The notes beneath the pieces were generated by a model. The model was given only the letters and a program-made list of their open reading frames with translations. It made no database searches and was not told the DNA's origin. Positions 44,645 through 53,193 of a stretch of DNA of 64,000 nt are shown here, piece after piece. Position numbers and translations under genes: made by a program. The number at the start of each line of letters is the position of its first letter. Position 1 is the first letter of the stretch. This stretch comes from Roseomonas sp. (GTDB lineage: Bacteria > Pseudomonadota > Alphaproteobacteria > Acetobacterales > Acetobacteraceae), in NCBI GenBank assembly GCA_031180725.1, contig JAPSLO010000007.1, positions 248,001 through 312,000 on the forward strand, written 5' to 3'.

Positions 44645-44743
44645 CATTTCCGCGCGCGCAACTCACCGATACCGGCATGGTTTGACTGCAACCCGCAGCC
44701 GCGTGGCGGCGCTGCGCCTGCGCAGGGAGCGAGGAGGCGCCAG

Positions 44744-44926
44744 ATGGACTTGCTGCTGATCGTGGTGATCCTGCTGCTGCTGTTCGGCGGCGGCGGCTAT
44801 TACGGCTACCGGTCCGGCTTCTATGGCGGCCGCGGCTTCGGCGGCATCCTGGGCCTGATGGTGATCGTGCTGCTGATCTACCTGATCTTCGGCGCCGGGC
44901 TGTTCCGCGGACCCGCGGTGCCGTAA
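44744..44926 (+). CDS. Small two-helix glycine/tyrosine-rich membrane protein (60 residues)
   Basis: The protein has one hydrophobic helix (residues 2-16, LLLIVVILLLLFG), a central loop GGGGYYGYRSGFYGGRGFGG and a second helix (GLMVIVLLIYLIFGAG). The ATG at 44744 is preceded by GGGAGCGAGGAGG. The hydrophobicity and glycine repeats resemble small DUF3309-like membrane proteins of alphaproteobacteria; family only by likeness. A hairpin follows 9 bases after its stop. Confidence 0.65.
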   Translation: MDLLLIVVILLLLFGGGGYYGYRSGFYGGRGFGGILGLMVIVLLIYLIFGAGLFRGPAVP

Positions 44927-44934
44927 CGGATGCG

Positions 44935-44957
44935 CGCGCCCGGCGCCGCCGGGCGCG
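44935..44957. terminator. GC-rich hairpin between convergent genes
   Basis: Bases 44935-44944 (cgcgcccggc) pair perfectly with 44948-44957 (gccgggcgcg) around a 3-base loop. It lies between the stop of the small membrane protein and that of the convergent peroxiredoxin. No T-run follows on either strand, so it may be a bidirectional hairpin terminator of the kind seen in GC-rich genomes. Confidence 0.5.
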
Positions 44958-44963
44958 ATGCGC

Positions 44964-45455
44964 TCAAGCCAGCAACGCCTTTGCGGCCACCATTACCTCG
45001 GCCGCATGCGCCTCCGGCTTCACCTTGCGCCAGACCTTCCTCACGCAGCCATCGGCACCGATCAGGAAGCTCGACCGCTCCATACCCATGAAGGTGCGGC
45101 CGTACATGGACTTCTCCACCCACACGCCATAGGACTCCGCCACCTTGTGGTCCTCGTCGGAGGCCAGCGGGAAGGTCAGGTTGTATTTCGCCGCGAATTT
45201 CTCGATTGCCTTCATGGGGTCGGGCGAGACGCCGATGATCTCCAGCCCCAGCCGGCCGAGTTGCGGCAGCGCTTCCTGCACGCCGCAGGCCTGCTTCGTG
45301 CAGCCGGGCGTGTCCGCCTTCGGGTAGAAATACAGCAGATAGGGCCGGCCCTTCAGCGCTGCGCTGTTGACCGTGCGCCCACCGCTGGCCGGCATGGCGA
45401 AATCCGGCGCTGGCGCGCCTTCCGTTGGGCCTTCCGGCGCCTTGCTGCTGGACAT
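44964..45455 (-). CDS. bcp: Thioredoxin-dependent peroxiredoxin, BCP/PrxQ type
   Basis: This 163-residue peroxiredoxin has the LLYFYPKADTPGCTKQACGV motif with the peroxidatic cysteine and the resolving cysteine five residues later (C-x4-C, PrxQ pattern), then IGVSPDPMKAIEKFAAKY. It reduces hydroperoxides using thioredoxin. ATG at 45455; the long frame beyond runs inside glnE. It starts 17 bases after the glnE stop on the same strand. Confidence 0.93.
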   Translation of the reverse strand: MSSSKAPEGPTEGAPAPDFAMPASGGRTVNSAALKGRPYLLYFYPKADTPGCTKQACGVQEALPQLGRLGLEIIGVSPDPMKAIEKFAAKYNLTFPLASDEDHKVAESYGVWVEKSMYGRTFMGMERSSFLIGADGCVRKVWRKVKPEAHAAEVMVAAKALLA

Positions 45456-45472
45456 GCTTTTGTTTTCCCCGA

Positions 45473-48463
45473 TCAAGTGCCGTCCGGCAGGCCGATACGG
45501 CGCAGGAAGATCGCGCGGACGCCGGCCGCGACCTCGCGCATCTGCGCGTGGAAGCCTGCCTGGTCGGTCACAGGGGTGGGCAGCAGCGGTCCCACCGCTG
45601 CCACCAGCGCCGCCGCCACCGGTTCTGGCAGGGCTTCCTCCTTCCAGCGGCCGACGGTCAGACGCAGATGCGCAGTTACCGCGCGCCACAGCCGATCCGC
45701 GGTCACGAGCGTCTCCGCCTCCCCTGTCTCGATTAGGCCTGCCTTGCCCAGCGCCACCAACGCCAGACGCGTGGTGGGGGACAGGATCGCCGGCATGCGA
45801 TGGGCATGCGCCACCTGCAGGGCCTGGGCGATGAACTCAACTTCGACCAGCCCGCCCGGCATCGCCTTCACGTCCCAGGGACCATCGGCCGGCAGGTCAC
45901 GCAACATCCGCGCGCGCATTGCCGCCGCATCCGCCAGCACCTGTGCAGGATCGGCGGCGCGCGTGCGTGCCACCTTCAGCGCCGCCTCAACACGCCGCTT
46001 CAGCGCCGGCGGCCCGGCCAGGAAACGCGCACGGGTCAGCGCCATGCGTTCCCAGGTCCAGGCATCCTCCGCCTGGTAGCGCGTGAAGGAGGCCAGCGAG
46101 ACCGCAACCGGCCCCTTCGACCCCGAGGGGCGGAGGCGCATATCCACCTCGAACATCTTGCCCTCGGCACCCGGCGCGGTCAGCGCGGCCACCACCTGGT
46201 TCGCCAGGCGGCCGAAATAGACGCTGGGCGGCAGGGCGCGGGCGCCGCCGCTGCTCTCCGTCACGTTTTCCGGGTGGTCGTAGATCAGGATCAGGTCCAG
46301 GTCGGAGGCGGGCAGCATGTCGCGCGCGCCGAGCTTTCCCAGCGCCAGCACGCCGAGCGCGCCGCCGGGGACCTTGCCGTTCTTCTCCGCGAACTCCGCC
46401 GTGATGCGCGGCAGCAGCGCGGCCACCGCGGCATCGGCCAGCGCGCTGCGCGCCATCCCGGCCTCGTCCACATCCAGCCGCCCCTCCAGTACGGCGCTCT
46501 CGATCTCGAAGCGGCGTTCCGCAACCACGCGGCGGGTCGCGTCCAGCGCCTCCTCCAGGTAGCGCGCCTCCTTCACCAGCGCGGGCAGGGCACTCATGGA
46601 ATCGGTGGAGGCGGCAAGCGTGCCGGAGAGCAGCGCATCCAGCGCGGCTGCGTCGCGCGCCACATGGTCGGCCAGCAGCGGTGCGGAACCCAGCACGAAG
46701 GCCAAGCGGTCCAGCAGCGCCGGATTGCGGTGCAGCAGGCTGAGCGCCTGCACCCCTGCCTGCAAGCGATGCAGGGCCGCGTCCAGTCGGGCCAGCGCCT
46801 GGTCGGGCTGCGGTTGGCGCCCGAAAGCGGCCAGCAGCGCGGGCATCAGCCCGGTCAGCAATTCACGTGCGCGCTCGCTGCGCGTGGCGCGGGCGCGACC
46901 ATGATGCCAGCCGCGCACCATCGCCGCGATGGTGGAGGGATTCTGGAAGCCCAGCCGCGCCAGGGTCTTCAGCGTGGCAGGGTCATCCTCCACCCCTGTG
47001 AAGACCAAACTGCCGGCGCCGTCGCCCGCGCCTAGGCTGGGGGCGCTCTCGAACAGCGCTGCGTAGCAACGCTCCACCCGCGTCAAGTGGCCGACCAGGG
47101 CGGTGCGGAACTCCTCTGGCTCGGCAAAGCCCATGAAGCTCGCGATACGCGAAAGGCCTTCCTCATCTTCCGGCAGCCGGTGCGTCTGCCGGTCTGCGAC
47201 CATCTGCAGGCGATGTTCCACATTGCGCAGGAAGACATAGGCGTCCGCCAGGTCGGCGGCGGCACGGCGGTCTATGCGCCCCGCGGCCGCCAGCGCGGCC
47301 AATGCGCCCAGTGTGGTGGGATCGCGCAGCGCCGGGTCGCGGCCGCCCCAGATCAGCTGCAGCACCTGGGTTGAGAACTCGATCTCCCTGATGCCGCCGC
47401 GGCCGAGCTTCACGTCATGGCCGGCCACCTGCACATCCGCATGCGCGCCGCGGGCCGCCTTGTGGGCGTGGATCTGGCGCTTGATGGAATGGATGTCGGC
47501 GACAGCGGCGAAATCCAGGTGGCGGCGCCAGACGAAGGGCCGGATCTCGCGCAGGAAGCCTTCGCCCAGCGCACTGTCGCCGGCGACCGGACGCGCCTTG
47601 ATCATGGCGGCGCGTTCCCAGTTCTGGCCCATGCTCTCGTAATAGGTGGTGGCGGCCGGCAGGCTCACGGCCAGCGGAGTCGCGGCGGGGTCGGGGCGCA
47701 GGCGCAGATCGGTGCGGAAGACGTAGCCATCCTCCGTCCTGTCTTCCAGCAATCTGACGAGGTCGCGCGCGAGCCGAACATAGATGGCGCCCGCCCGGTC
47801 AGCGTCGTAGGTTGCCGCCTGGGGGTCGTAGAGCACCATGAGGTCGATATCAGACGAGTAGTTCAGCTCGCGTCCGCCGAGCTTGCCCATGCCCAGCACC
47901 ACGAGCCCCGAGCCGCGACAGGTCGCCTTGGGGTCGAATCGTGCCGTGCCTCCCGCCAGCCGCAATTCGCCGCGCGCCTGCGCCTCCCGCAGCAGATGGG
48001 CGCAGGCATAGTCGGTGCAGGCATCAGCCAGGTCGGACAGCGCGCCGGTGACGCGATCCAGCGGCCACAGCCCGGCCAGGTCCGCCGCAGCGGCAATCAG
48101 CGCCGCCTGGCGCTTCGCCTGGCGCAGCAACGCCGCGACCTGGGCGCGCGCGGCGTTCGGGTCGGCCCGGCCCAGCGGATCCAGGGCCAGCGCGAAAGCG
48201 GCATCCGGACCGCGTTCCACCAGCCGCAGCAGCGTGGCCGACTCCCGCACCGCGAGATCCGCCAGATAGGTGGAATGGCCGCCGAGCGCGTTCAGCAGCG
48301 CCGCGCCTTCCAATGCGGCGGCGAAGGCGCGTTCCGCCGCGCCGCGTTCGGCGAAGCGGCCGCGCAGTTGCTCCGCCGCGACCGGATCAAAGGGGCGCGG
48401 CAGGCGGGCCGGGTTGAGGGCGGGCGGCGCCGCGAGGGGCGTGGCCGGTACGGACTTAGGCAT
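45473..48463 (-). CDS. glnE: Bifunctional glutamine synthetase adenylyltransferase / adenylyl-removing enzyme GlnE
   Basis: This 996-residue enzyme adenylylates and deadenylylates glutamine synthetase in nitrogen control. Both halves carry nucleotidyltransferase motifs: GRELNYSSDIDLMVLYD near residue 204 (removal domain) and DMLPASDLDLILIYD near residue 721 (adenylylation domain). ATG at 48463 is chosen as it is downstream of the divergent start; the frame to 48559 overlaps the YhdP-like gene. Followed by bcp after 17 bases. Confidence 0.95.
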   Translation of the reverse strand: MPKSVPATPLAAPPALNPARLPRPFDPVAAEQLRGRFAERGAAERAFAAALEGAALLNALGGHSTYLADLAVRESATLLRLVERGPDAAFALALDPLGRADPNAARAQVAALLRQAKRQAALIAAAADLAGLWPLDRVTGALSDLADACTDYACAHLLREAQARGELRLAGGTARFDPKATCRGSGLVVLGMGKLGGRELNYSSDIDLMVLYDPQAATYDADRAGAIYVRLARDLVRLLEDRTEDGYVFRTDLRLRPDPAATPLAVSLPAATTYYESMGQNWERAAMIKARPVAGDSALGEGFLREIRPFVWRRHLDFAAVADIHSIKRQIHAHKAARGAHADVQVAGHDVKLGRGGIREIEFSTQVLQLIWGGRDPALRDPTTLGALAALAAAGRIDRRAAADLADAYVFLRNVEHRLQMVADRQTHRLPEDEEGLSRIASFMGFAEPEEFRTALVGHLTRVERCYAALFESAPSLGAGDGAGSLVFTGVEDDPATLKTLARLGFQNPSTIAAMVRGWHHGRARATRSERARELLTGLMPALLAAFGRQPQPDQALARLDAALHRLQAGVQALSLLHRNPALLDRLAFVLGSAPLLADHVARDAAALDALLSGTLAASTDSMSALPALVKEARYLEEALDATRRVVAERRFEIESAVLEGRLDVDEAGMARSALADAAVAALLPRITAEFAEKNGKVPGGALGVLALGKLGARDMLPASDLDLILIYDHPENVTESSGGARALPPSVYFGRLANQVVAALTAPGAEGKMFEVDMRLRPSGSKGPVAVSLASFTRYQAEDAWTWERMALTRARFLAGPPALKRRVEAALKVARTRAADPAQVLADAAAMRARMLRDLPADGPWDVKAMPGGLVEVEFIAQALQVAHAHRMPAILSPTTRLALVALGKAGLIETGEAETLVTADRLWRAVTAHLRLTVGRWKEEALPEPVAAALVAAVGPLLPTPVTDQAGFHAQMREVAAGVRAIFLRRIGLPDGT

Positions 48464-48480
48464 CCCTTGGGAGGGAACAG

Positions 48481-51400
48481 GTGAGGGAGGCCGCCGGTCA
48501 AGTGGCCCGCCAGGCCCATAGGGCAGCGCATTTCTGCCTGGCCACCCTTCTCCTGGCACTGCTGGCTCTGGCGGTGCTGGGCTGGCGCCTAGCCCAAGGG
48601 CCCATCGAACTGCCCTTTCTGGCCCGTGCGCTGGAATCCGGTGCGAACCGGGAGGAGGCGGAAACGCGGGTGGAAATCGGCCGCGCTGCCATAGGCTGGA
48701 AGGGGTGGGAGGAAGGCCGGCTACTGCCGGTGGATCTGCGCCTCAGCGGCGTGCGGCTGCTGGACCGCGCGGGCTCGCTGCGCGCCGAATTGCCGGACGC
48801 CGCCATCACCCTCTCCATCCCCTGGCTGCTGCGCGGCGAGATCGCGCCGCGGCGGCTGGAGCTGCAAGGGCTGACGCTGCGGTTGCGCCGGACGGAAGAC
48901 GGGCGCTTCGCCATGATGCTGACCGATCCCGCCCCGGCCGAGACGCTGCCTCCCACTGCCGGCACCGCCCCCGCCGGCGACCTGCTGACCGAGCTGATGC
49001 GCCCGATGACGGAGGACACGCCGCGCGGCGCGCTGGCGTCACTCTCCATCGCCGGCGCGCGTGTGCTGGTGGAGGATGCAGCGCTGGGCATTGCCTGGTC
49101 GCTGGAGGAGGTCGCGGCAGAACTGCGTCGCCGGCCGGAGGGCGGCATCGCCGGCCGCGGCCATGCGGTGCTGCGCAGTGGGGAGCAGCGCCTGCCGCTG
49201 GTCGTGATGGCGCAAGCCGGCGGCAGCCCGGCGGGCATCGCGGTCCACGCCGTGCTGCCGCAGTTGCGCCCCGCCGCACTGGCAGAGCTTGCCCCACCGC
49301 TGGCGCCGCTAGCTGCGCTGGACGCCCCGGCCCGGATCGAGGGCGGGGCGCGGCTGGATGCGGAGGGACGGCTGAGCCAAGCCGATCTCTGGGTCGATGC
49401 CGAGGCCGGCATGCTGGATCTCGGCCAGCAGCGGCGCATTCCTTTCTCCGCCCTGCAGGCGACGCTGGCCTGGACGCCGGAGGAGCTGCGCTTGCCGCGC
49501 GCCAGCCTGCGCCTGGATGGGCCCGGCACCCCGCAGCTCACCGCCCAGGCCACCGCTCGCCGGCAACCGGAGGGCTGGCAAGCGGAAGCGGCGCTCCACC
49601 TGGATGCCGCCCCGATCGCCGAACTGCGCCGGTGGTGGTCCGAAGGGCTGGGCGGCGGCGAGCGTGCCTGGCTGCTGGAGAACCTTACTGCCGGTTCCGC
49701 CCGTAACGGCCATTGGGCAGTCAGCGCGCGGGCGGCCGCCGATCTCTCGGCGGTGGAGGTGACGTCGCTTAGCGGTACCCTGGATGTCGCGGATGCCACC
49801 GTGCATTGGCTGCGCCCGGTGCCGCCGCTGGAACAGGTACAGGGCCATGTCAGCTTCTCGCTGGCGGAGGTGCTGATCCGGCTGGCCTCCGCGCGCCAAT
49901 CCGGCACGCAGGTGCAGGCGCGCAATTCCCAGATGCGCATCACCTTCCCCCAGGGCACGGTGCCGCAGGCCGAGTTGCAGATCGGCCTCGGCGGCCCGCT
50001 GCCGGATGTGCTGACGGTTCTGAAGCATCCACGGCTTAAGCTGTTCGAACGCCGGCCCCTGCCCATCAAGGACCCCGCGGGTAGCGTGGAAGGCCAGGTA
50101 GCGCTGAATTTCCCGCTGCTGGCGGAGCTGCCGGTGGAGCAGTTGCGCCTCCGCGCCCAGGCGCAGCTTCGCCAAGTGCGCATCGCCGATGTGCTGCTCG
50201 GCCGGCCGATCGAGCGCGGCGGCTTCGAGCTGAATGTGGACAATGACGGGCTGCGCGTGGCCGGCACCGCAACGCTGGCCGGGATCGCCGCGCGGCTGGC
50301 GGTGGAGATGGATTTCCGCCCTGGCCCGGCGAACCAGGTGACGATGCGTGAGAGCGTGCAGGCGCGCGCCGAGGCGCGGCAATTGGCCGCGCTGGGCCTG
50401 GCGAGCGAGGAGGTGGTGCGTGGGCCGGTGGCGCTCGATCTGCGCACCGAGCGCCGGCGGAACGGCCAGGGCCGCGTGACCCTGCGCAGCGACCTGCGGG
50501 AGGCGACACTGGCGGTCGGCCCGCTGGGCTGGAGCAAGCCGGCCGGCCAGAACGGCGGCGCCGAGGCCGTGCTGCGCCTGAACGGCGAGCAACTGGAGGA
50601 GATCGAAAGCTTCCGCGTTGAGGCGCCGAACCTGCAGCTGCGCGGCAATGTCGCCTTCGGCCGCGGCACGCGGGTGGAACGCGTGACGATCAACGAAGCG
50701 CAGATCGACGCCAGCCGCATGGCCGGCGAGGCCCGCCCGCCCGGCAGAGCCGGCGAGCCCTGGAGCGTGGTGCTGCGCGGCCAGGTTCTGGACCTGCGCC
50801 GCCTGCTGGGTGACGACAGCCCCACCGCGCCGGCCGATCCCGATGCGGCCGTCGGACCCTCCTTCGCGGTGGATGGCCGCTTCGAACGCGTCCTGCTGGG
50901 CGAGCGGCGGGAGATCGCGGCAGTGGAAGGCAGTGTGGCGGTGGATGGGCGCGGCGTGGTGCGGCAGGGGCAGCTGACCGGCCGCGCCGGTCCGCGCGGC
51001 CCCTTCGAACTGTCCATCACCCCGCAGGGTCAGGGCCGCGCCCTGCGCGCTACCGCCGAGGATGCCGGCGCGCTGCTGAACGCCTTCGACATGCTGCGCC
51101 ACCTGGAGGGCGGACGGCTGACACTGAACGGCCAATACGCGCATAACGGTCCCGGTGCGCCGCTGAGCGGCACCGCGGAGATGAGCGACTTCCAGGTACG
51201 CAACGCGCCCGGCTTCGCGAAGCTGTTGCAGGCGATGACATTGTACGGGCTGGTGGAGGCGCTCTCCGGGCCGGGGCTCGGCTTCTCACGCCTGGTGGCG
51301 CCCTTCACCCTCTCGCCGGACTCGCTGGTGCTGAATGATGCGCGAGCCTTCTCCGCCTCGCTGGGGCTGACGGCGAAGGGCACGTTGGACCGGCGCCGCC

Positions 51401-51639
51401 AGCGCCTGGCGATGGAGGGGACAATCGTCCCTGCCTATGTCTTCAATTCCCTGCTTGGCAATCTGCCGATCCTTGGCCGGCTCTTCTCGCCCGAAGCCGG
51501 CGGCGGGGTCTTCGCGGCCACCTTCCGCGTGCAAGGCCCGGTCGATGATCCGCAGGTGAGCGTCAACCCGCTGGCGGCGCTGACACCAGGCTTCCTGCGG
51601 GGGCTGTTCGGCTTGGGCCAGGCCGGCCAAACGCCATAG
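48481..51639 (+). CDS. Large AsmA/YhdP-family envelope protein
   Basis: This 1052-residue protein has a single N-terminal helix (HFCLATLLLALLALAVLGWRLA) and a long beta-rich region with the YhdP/AsmA-type DUF3971 domain and an AsmA-like C-terminus (GRLTLNGQYAHNGPGAPLSG, NAPGFAKLLQAMTLYG and VNPLAALTPGFLRGLFG). Such proteins are believed to form bridge-like channels that move phospholipids between inner and outer membranes. The GTG at 48481 is only 17 bases from the divergent glnE start, so the true start may be slightly later. The last residues have no membrane anchor. Confidence 0.85.
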   Translation: MREAAGQVARQAHRAAHFCLATLLLALLALAVLGWRLAQGPIELPFLARALESGANREEAETRVEIGRAAIGWKGWEEGRLLPVDLRLSGVRLLDRAGSLRAELPDAAITLSIPWLLRGEIAPRRLELQGLTLRLRRTEDGRFAMMLTDPAPAETLPPTAGTAPAGDLLTELMRPMTEDTPRGALASLSIAGARVLVEDAALGIAWSLEEVAAELRRRPEGGIAGRGHAVLRSGEQRLPLVVMAQAGGSPAGIAVHAVLPQLRPAALAELAPPLAPLAALDAPARIEGGARLDAEGRLSQADLWVDAEAGMLDLGQQRRIPFSALQATLAWTPEELRLPRASLRLDGPGTPQLTAQATARRQPEGWQAEAALHLDAAPIAELRRWWSEGLGGGERAWLLENLTAGSARNGHWAVSARAAADLSAVEVTSLSGTLDVADATVHWLRPVPPLEQVQGHVSFSLAEVLIRLASARQSGTQVQARNSQMRITFPQGTVPQAELQIGLGGPLPDVLTVLKHPRLKLFERRPLPIKDPAGSVEGQVALNFPLLAELPVEQLRLRAQAQLRQVRIADVLLGRPIERGGFELNVDNDGLRVAGTATLAGIAARLAVEMDFRPGPANQVTMRESVQARAEARQLAALGLASEEVVRGPVALDLRTERRRNGQGRVTLRSDLREATLAVGPLGWSKPAGQNGGAEAVLRLNGEQLEEIESFRVEAPNLQLRGNVAFGRGTRVERVTINEAQIDASRMAGEARPPGRAGEPWSVVLRGQVLDLRRLLGDDSPTAPADPDAAVGPSFAVDGRFERVLLGERREIAAVEGSVAVDGRGVVRQGQLTGRAGPRGPFELSITPQGQGRALRATAEDAGALLNAFDMLRHLEGGRLTLNGQYAHNGPGAPLSGTAEMSDFQVRNAPGFAKLLQAMTLYGLVEALSGPGLGFSRLVAPFTLSPDSLVLNDARAFSASLGLTAKGTLDRRRQRLAMEGTIVPAYVFNSLLGNLPILGRLFSPEAGGGVFAATFRVQGPVDDPQVSVNPLAALTPGFLRGLFGLGQAGQTP

Positions 51640-51667
51640 TAGCGGGCCCCGGCCCGGCTGCGGCCGC

Positions 51668-51865
51668 TCAGGCCCTGGCGATGCGTTCCTCCTCGCGCCG
51701 CAGCGCGTCCTCGGCCAGGGTGCGGCGCATGAAGGTCGGCCAAAGGGCTCGGTCGGTGGCCGGCTCGGGCGGGATCGTCTCCCTGGAGCGGCCAACGGCC
51801 GGCGGCTCCGCCGCCGCACCCTGAACCGCGAGGACCCGCACCTCCAGCTCGTCCGACTCCGTCAT
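51668..51865 (-). CDS. Small hypothetical protein (65 residues)
   Basis: The protein MTESDELEVRVLAVQGAAAE, with a central TIPPEPATDRALWPTFMRRT and LAEDALRREEERIARA end, has a plausible composition with a helical, charged C-terminus. It is convergent with the YhdP-like gene, 28 bases past its stop. ATG at 51865. No family recognised. Real-gene likelihood is moderate. Confidence 0.45.
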   Translation of the reverse strand: MTESDELEVRVLAVQGAAAEPPAVGRSRETIPPEPATDRALWPTFMRRTLAEDALRREEERIARA

Positions 51866-52004
51866 GGGCCATGCCTCCCGCCGGGACGGTCACAGATTGC
51901 CGGATCGTGAGGGCCGCCCGCAACGAATGGTTGTAAAATGACGAGGTCTTGACCGGCGCGGCCCCCAGCGCGAGACGGCATGATCCGATGGAGAGAGGCC
52001 GAGA

Positions 52005-52979
52005 ATGATCACGCGCCGCCACATCCTTGCGCTCGCCGCCCCGCCCTTGGCCAAGCCCGCCTTAGCACAGCTCAGCGGGGGCGGCCAGGACCGGCCGATC
52101 CGCCTCGTCGTTCCCGCCCCGCCGGGCGGCCCCACCGACATCCTGGCCCGGGTGACGGCTGAGAAGGCCACGGCGGCATTGGGCCAGCCGGTGGTAGTGG
52201 ACAACCGTGGCGGTGGCGGCGGCGTGATCGGGTCCGAGGTGGTGTACCGCGCGGCGCCGGATGGCATGACCATCCTGCTGGGCCACAACCAGACCCACGC
52301 CTCCAACCAGGCGATGATGGCACACCTGCCCTTCCATGTGGTGGATGGCTTCACCCCCATCGCCAAGCTGGGGACTGTGCACCACGCCACTGTCGTCCCG
52401 GCCAATTCGCGCGCCGGCACGATGGCCGAGTTGCAGGCAATGGGCCGTAACGGCGGACGAGTGAGCTACGCCTCCTCCCAGGCGGGATCGGCCAGCCATG
52501 TGATCGGGGAGACCTTCGTGCGCCGTTCGGGCATGCAGGCGACGCACATTCCTTATCGCGGCGCGGCGCAGGCCGCGACGGACGCGGTAGCAGGCATCGT
52601 GGATTTCTACGTTGCCACCTTCCCCTCGGTCTCCCCGCTGATCCGGGAGGGGCGGCTGAAGGCCTTGTCCATCGGTGCGCCGGCCCGGCTGGCGGATTTC
52701 CCCGACATCCCCACCACGGCCGAGGCGGGTGTGCCCTATATGGCCGTGGATGCCTGGTTCGGCCTGTTCGGCCCGGCCAACCTGCCGCCCCCGTCGGCGG
52801 AGCGCATCGCCGCCGCTTTCCTGGGGACGCTGGAGGATGCCGAGGTGAAGCGCCGGCTGGCTGCGGCCGGCTTCACCACCTCGCCGCTCGGCCCGCAGCC
52901 CTTCGCCGCTTTCCAACGCGCAGAAGTGGAACGCTGGGCCGAAATGGTGCAACTCACCGGCGTGAAGCTGGAGGATTGA
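52005..52979 (+). CDS. Orphan Bug/TctC-family periplasmic receptor
   Basis: This 324-residue receptor has a twin-arginine-like signal (MITRRHILALAAPPLAKPALA) and the family pattern PIRLVVPAPPGGPTDILARV, VVDNRGGGGGVIGSEVV, THIPYRGAAQAATDAVAGIV and FPDIPTTAEAGVPYMAVD. ATG at 52005, with GAGAGAGG upstream. No TctA or TctB is nearby, as is common for Bug proteins, which may serve a distant permease or a sensor. The neighbour downstream is a sensor kinase with a periplasmic domain. Confidence 0.93.
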   Translation: MITRRHILALAAPPLAKPALAQLSGGGQDRPIRLVVPAPPGGPTDILARVTAEKATAALGQPVVVDNRGGGGGVIGSEVVYRAAPDGMTILLGHNQTHASNQAMMAHLPFHVVDGFTPIAKLGTVHHATVVPANSRAGTMAELQAMGRNGGRVSYASSQAGSASHVIGETFVRRSGMQATHIPYRGAAQAATDAVAGIVDFYVATFPSVSPLIREGRLKALSIGAPARLADFPDIPTTAEAGVPYMAVDAWFGLFGPANLPPPSAERIAAAFLGTLEDAEVKRRLAAAGFTTSPLGPQPFAAFQRAEVERWAEMVQLTGVKLED

Positions 52980-53193
52980 GGACGCCGCGCGCCCTCGATG
53001 ACCGGGCGTCGGCGCCTTTCGCCGAACAGCGCGCGTCCGGGCCGACATGGGCCGCCGGTTCCTCCGGCGGCCGGAACACGCGTGCCTGGACAGCCCAGGG
53101 GCCGCTTGCGACCATCGGCTGGTAAGCAACCCAGGGGACGGGGCAATTCTGGACGGGCTCCAAAGGGCTCCTGGCCGGCGGGACGAAACGCGG

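Noticed and set aside
45473-45689. N-terminal extension of the peroxiredoxin up to 45689
   Set aside because: The extra 78 residues are glnE sequence in another frame; the ATG at 45455 gives the normal family length.
48498-51020. 840-residue minus-strand open frame opposite the YhdP-like gene
   Set aside because: Serine/arginine/proline-rich composition with no motif; the plus strand codes for a recognisable YhdP/AsmA protein. Long antisense frames are common at this GC content.
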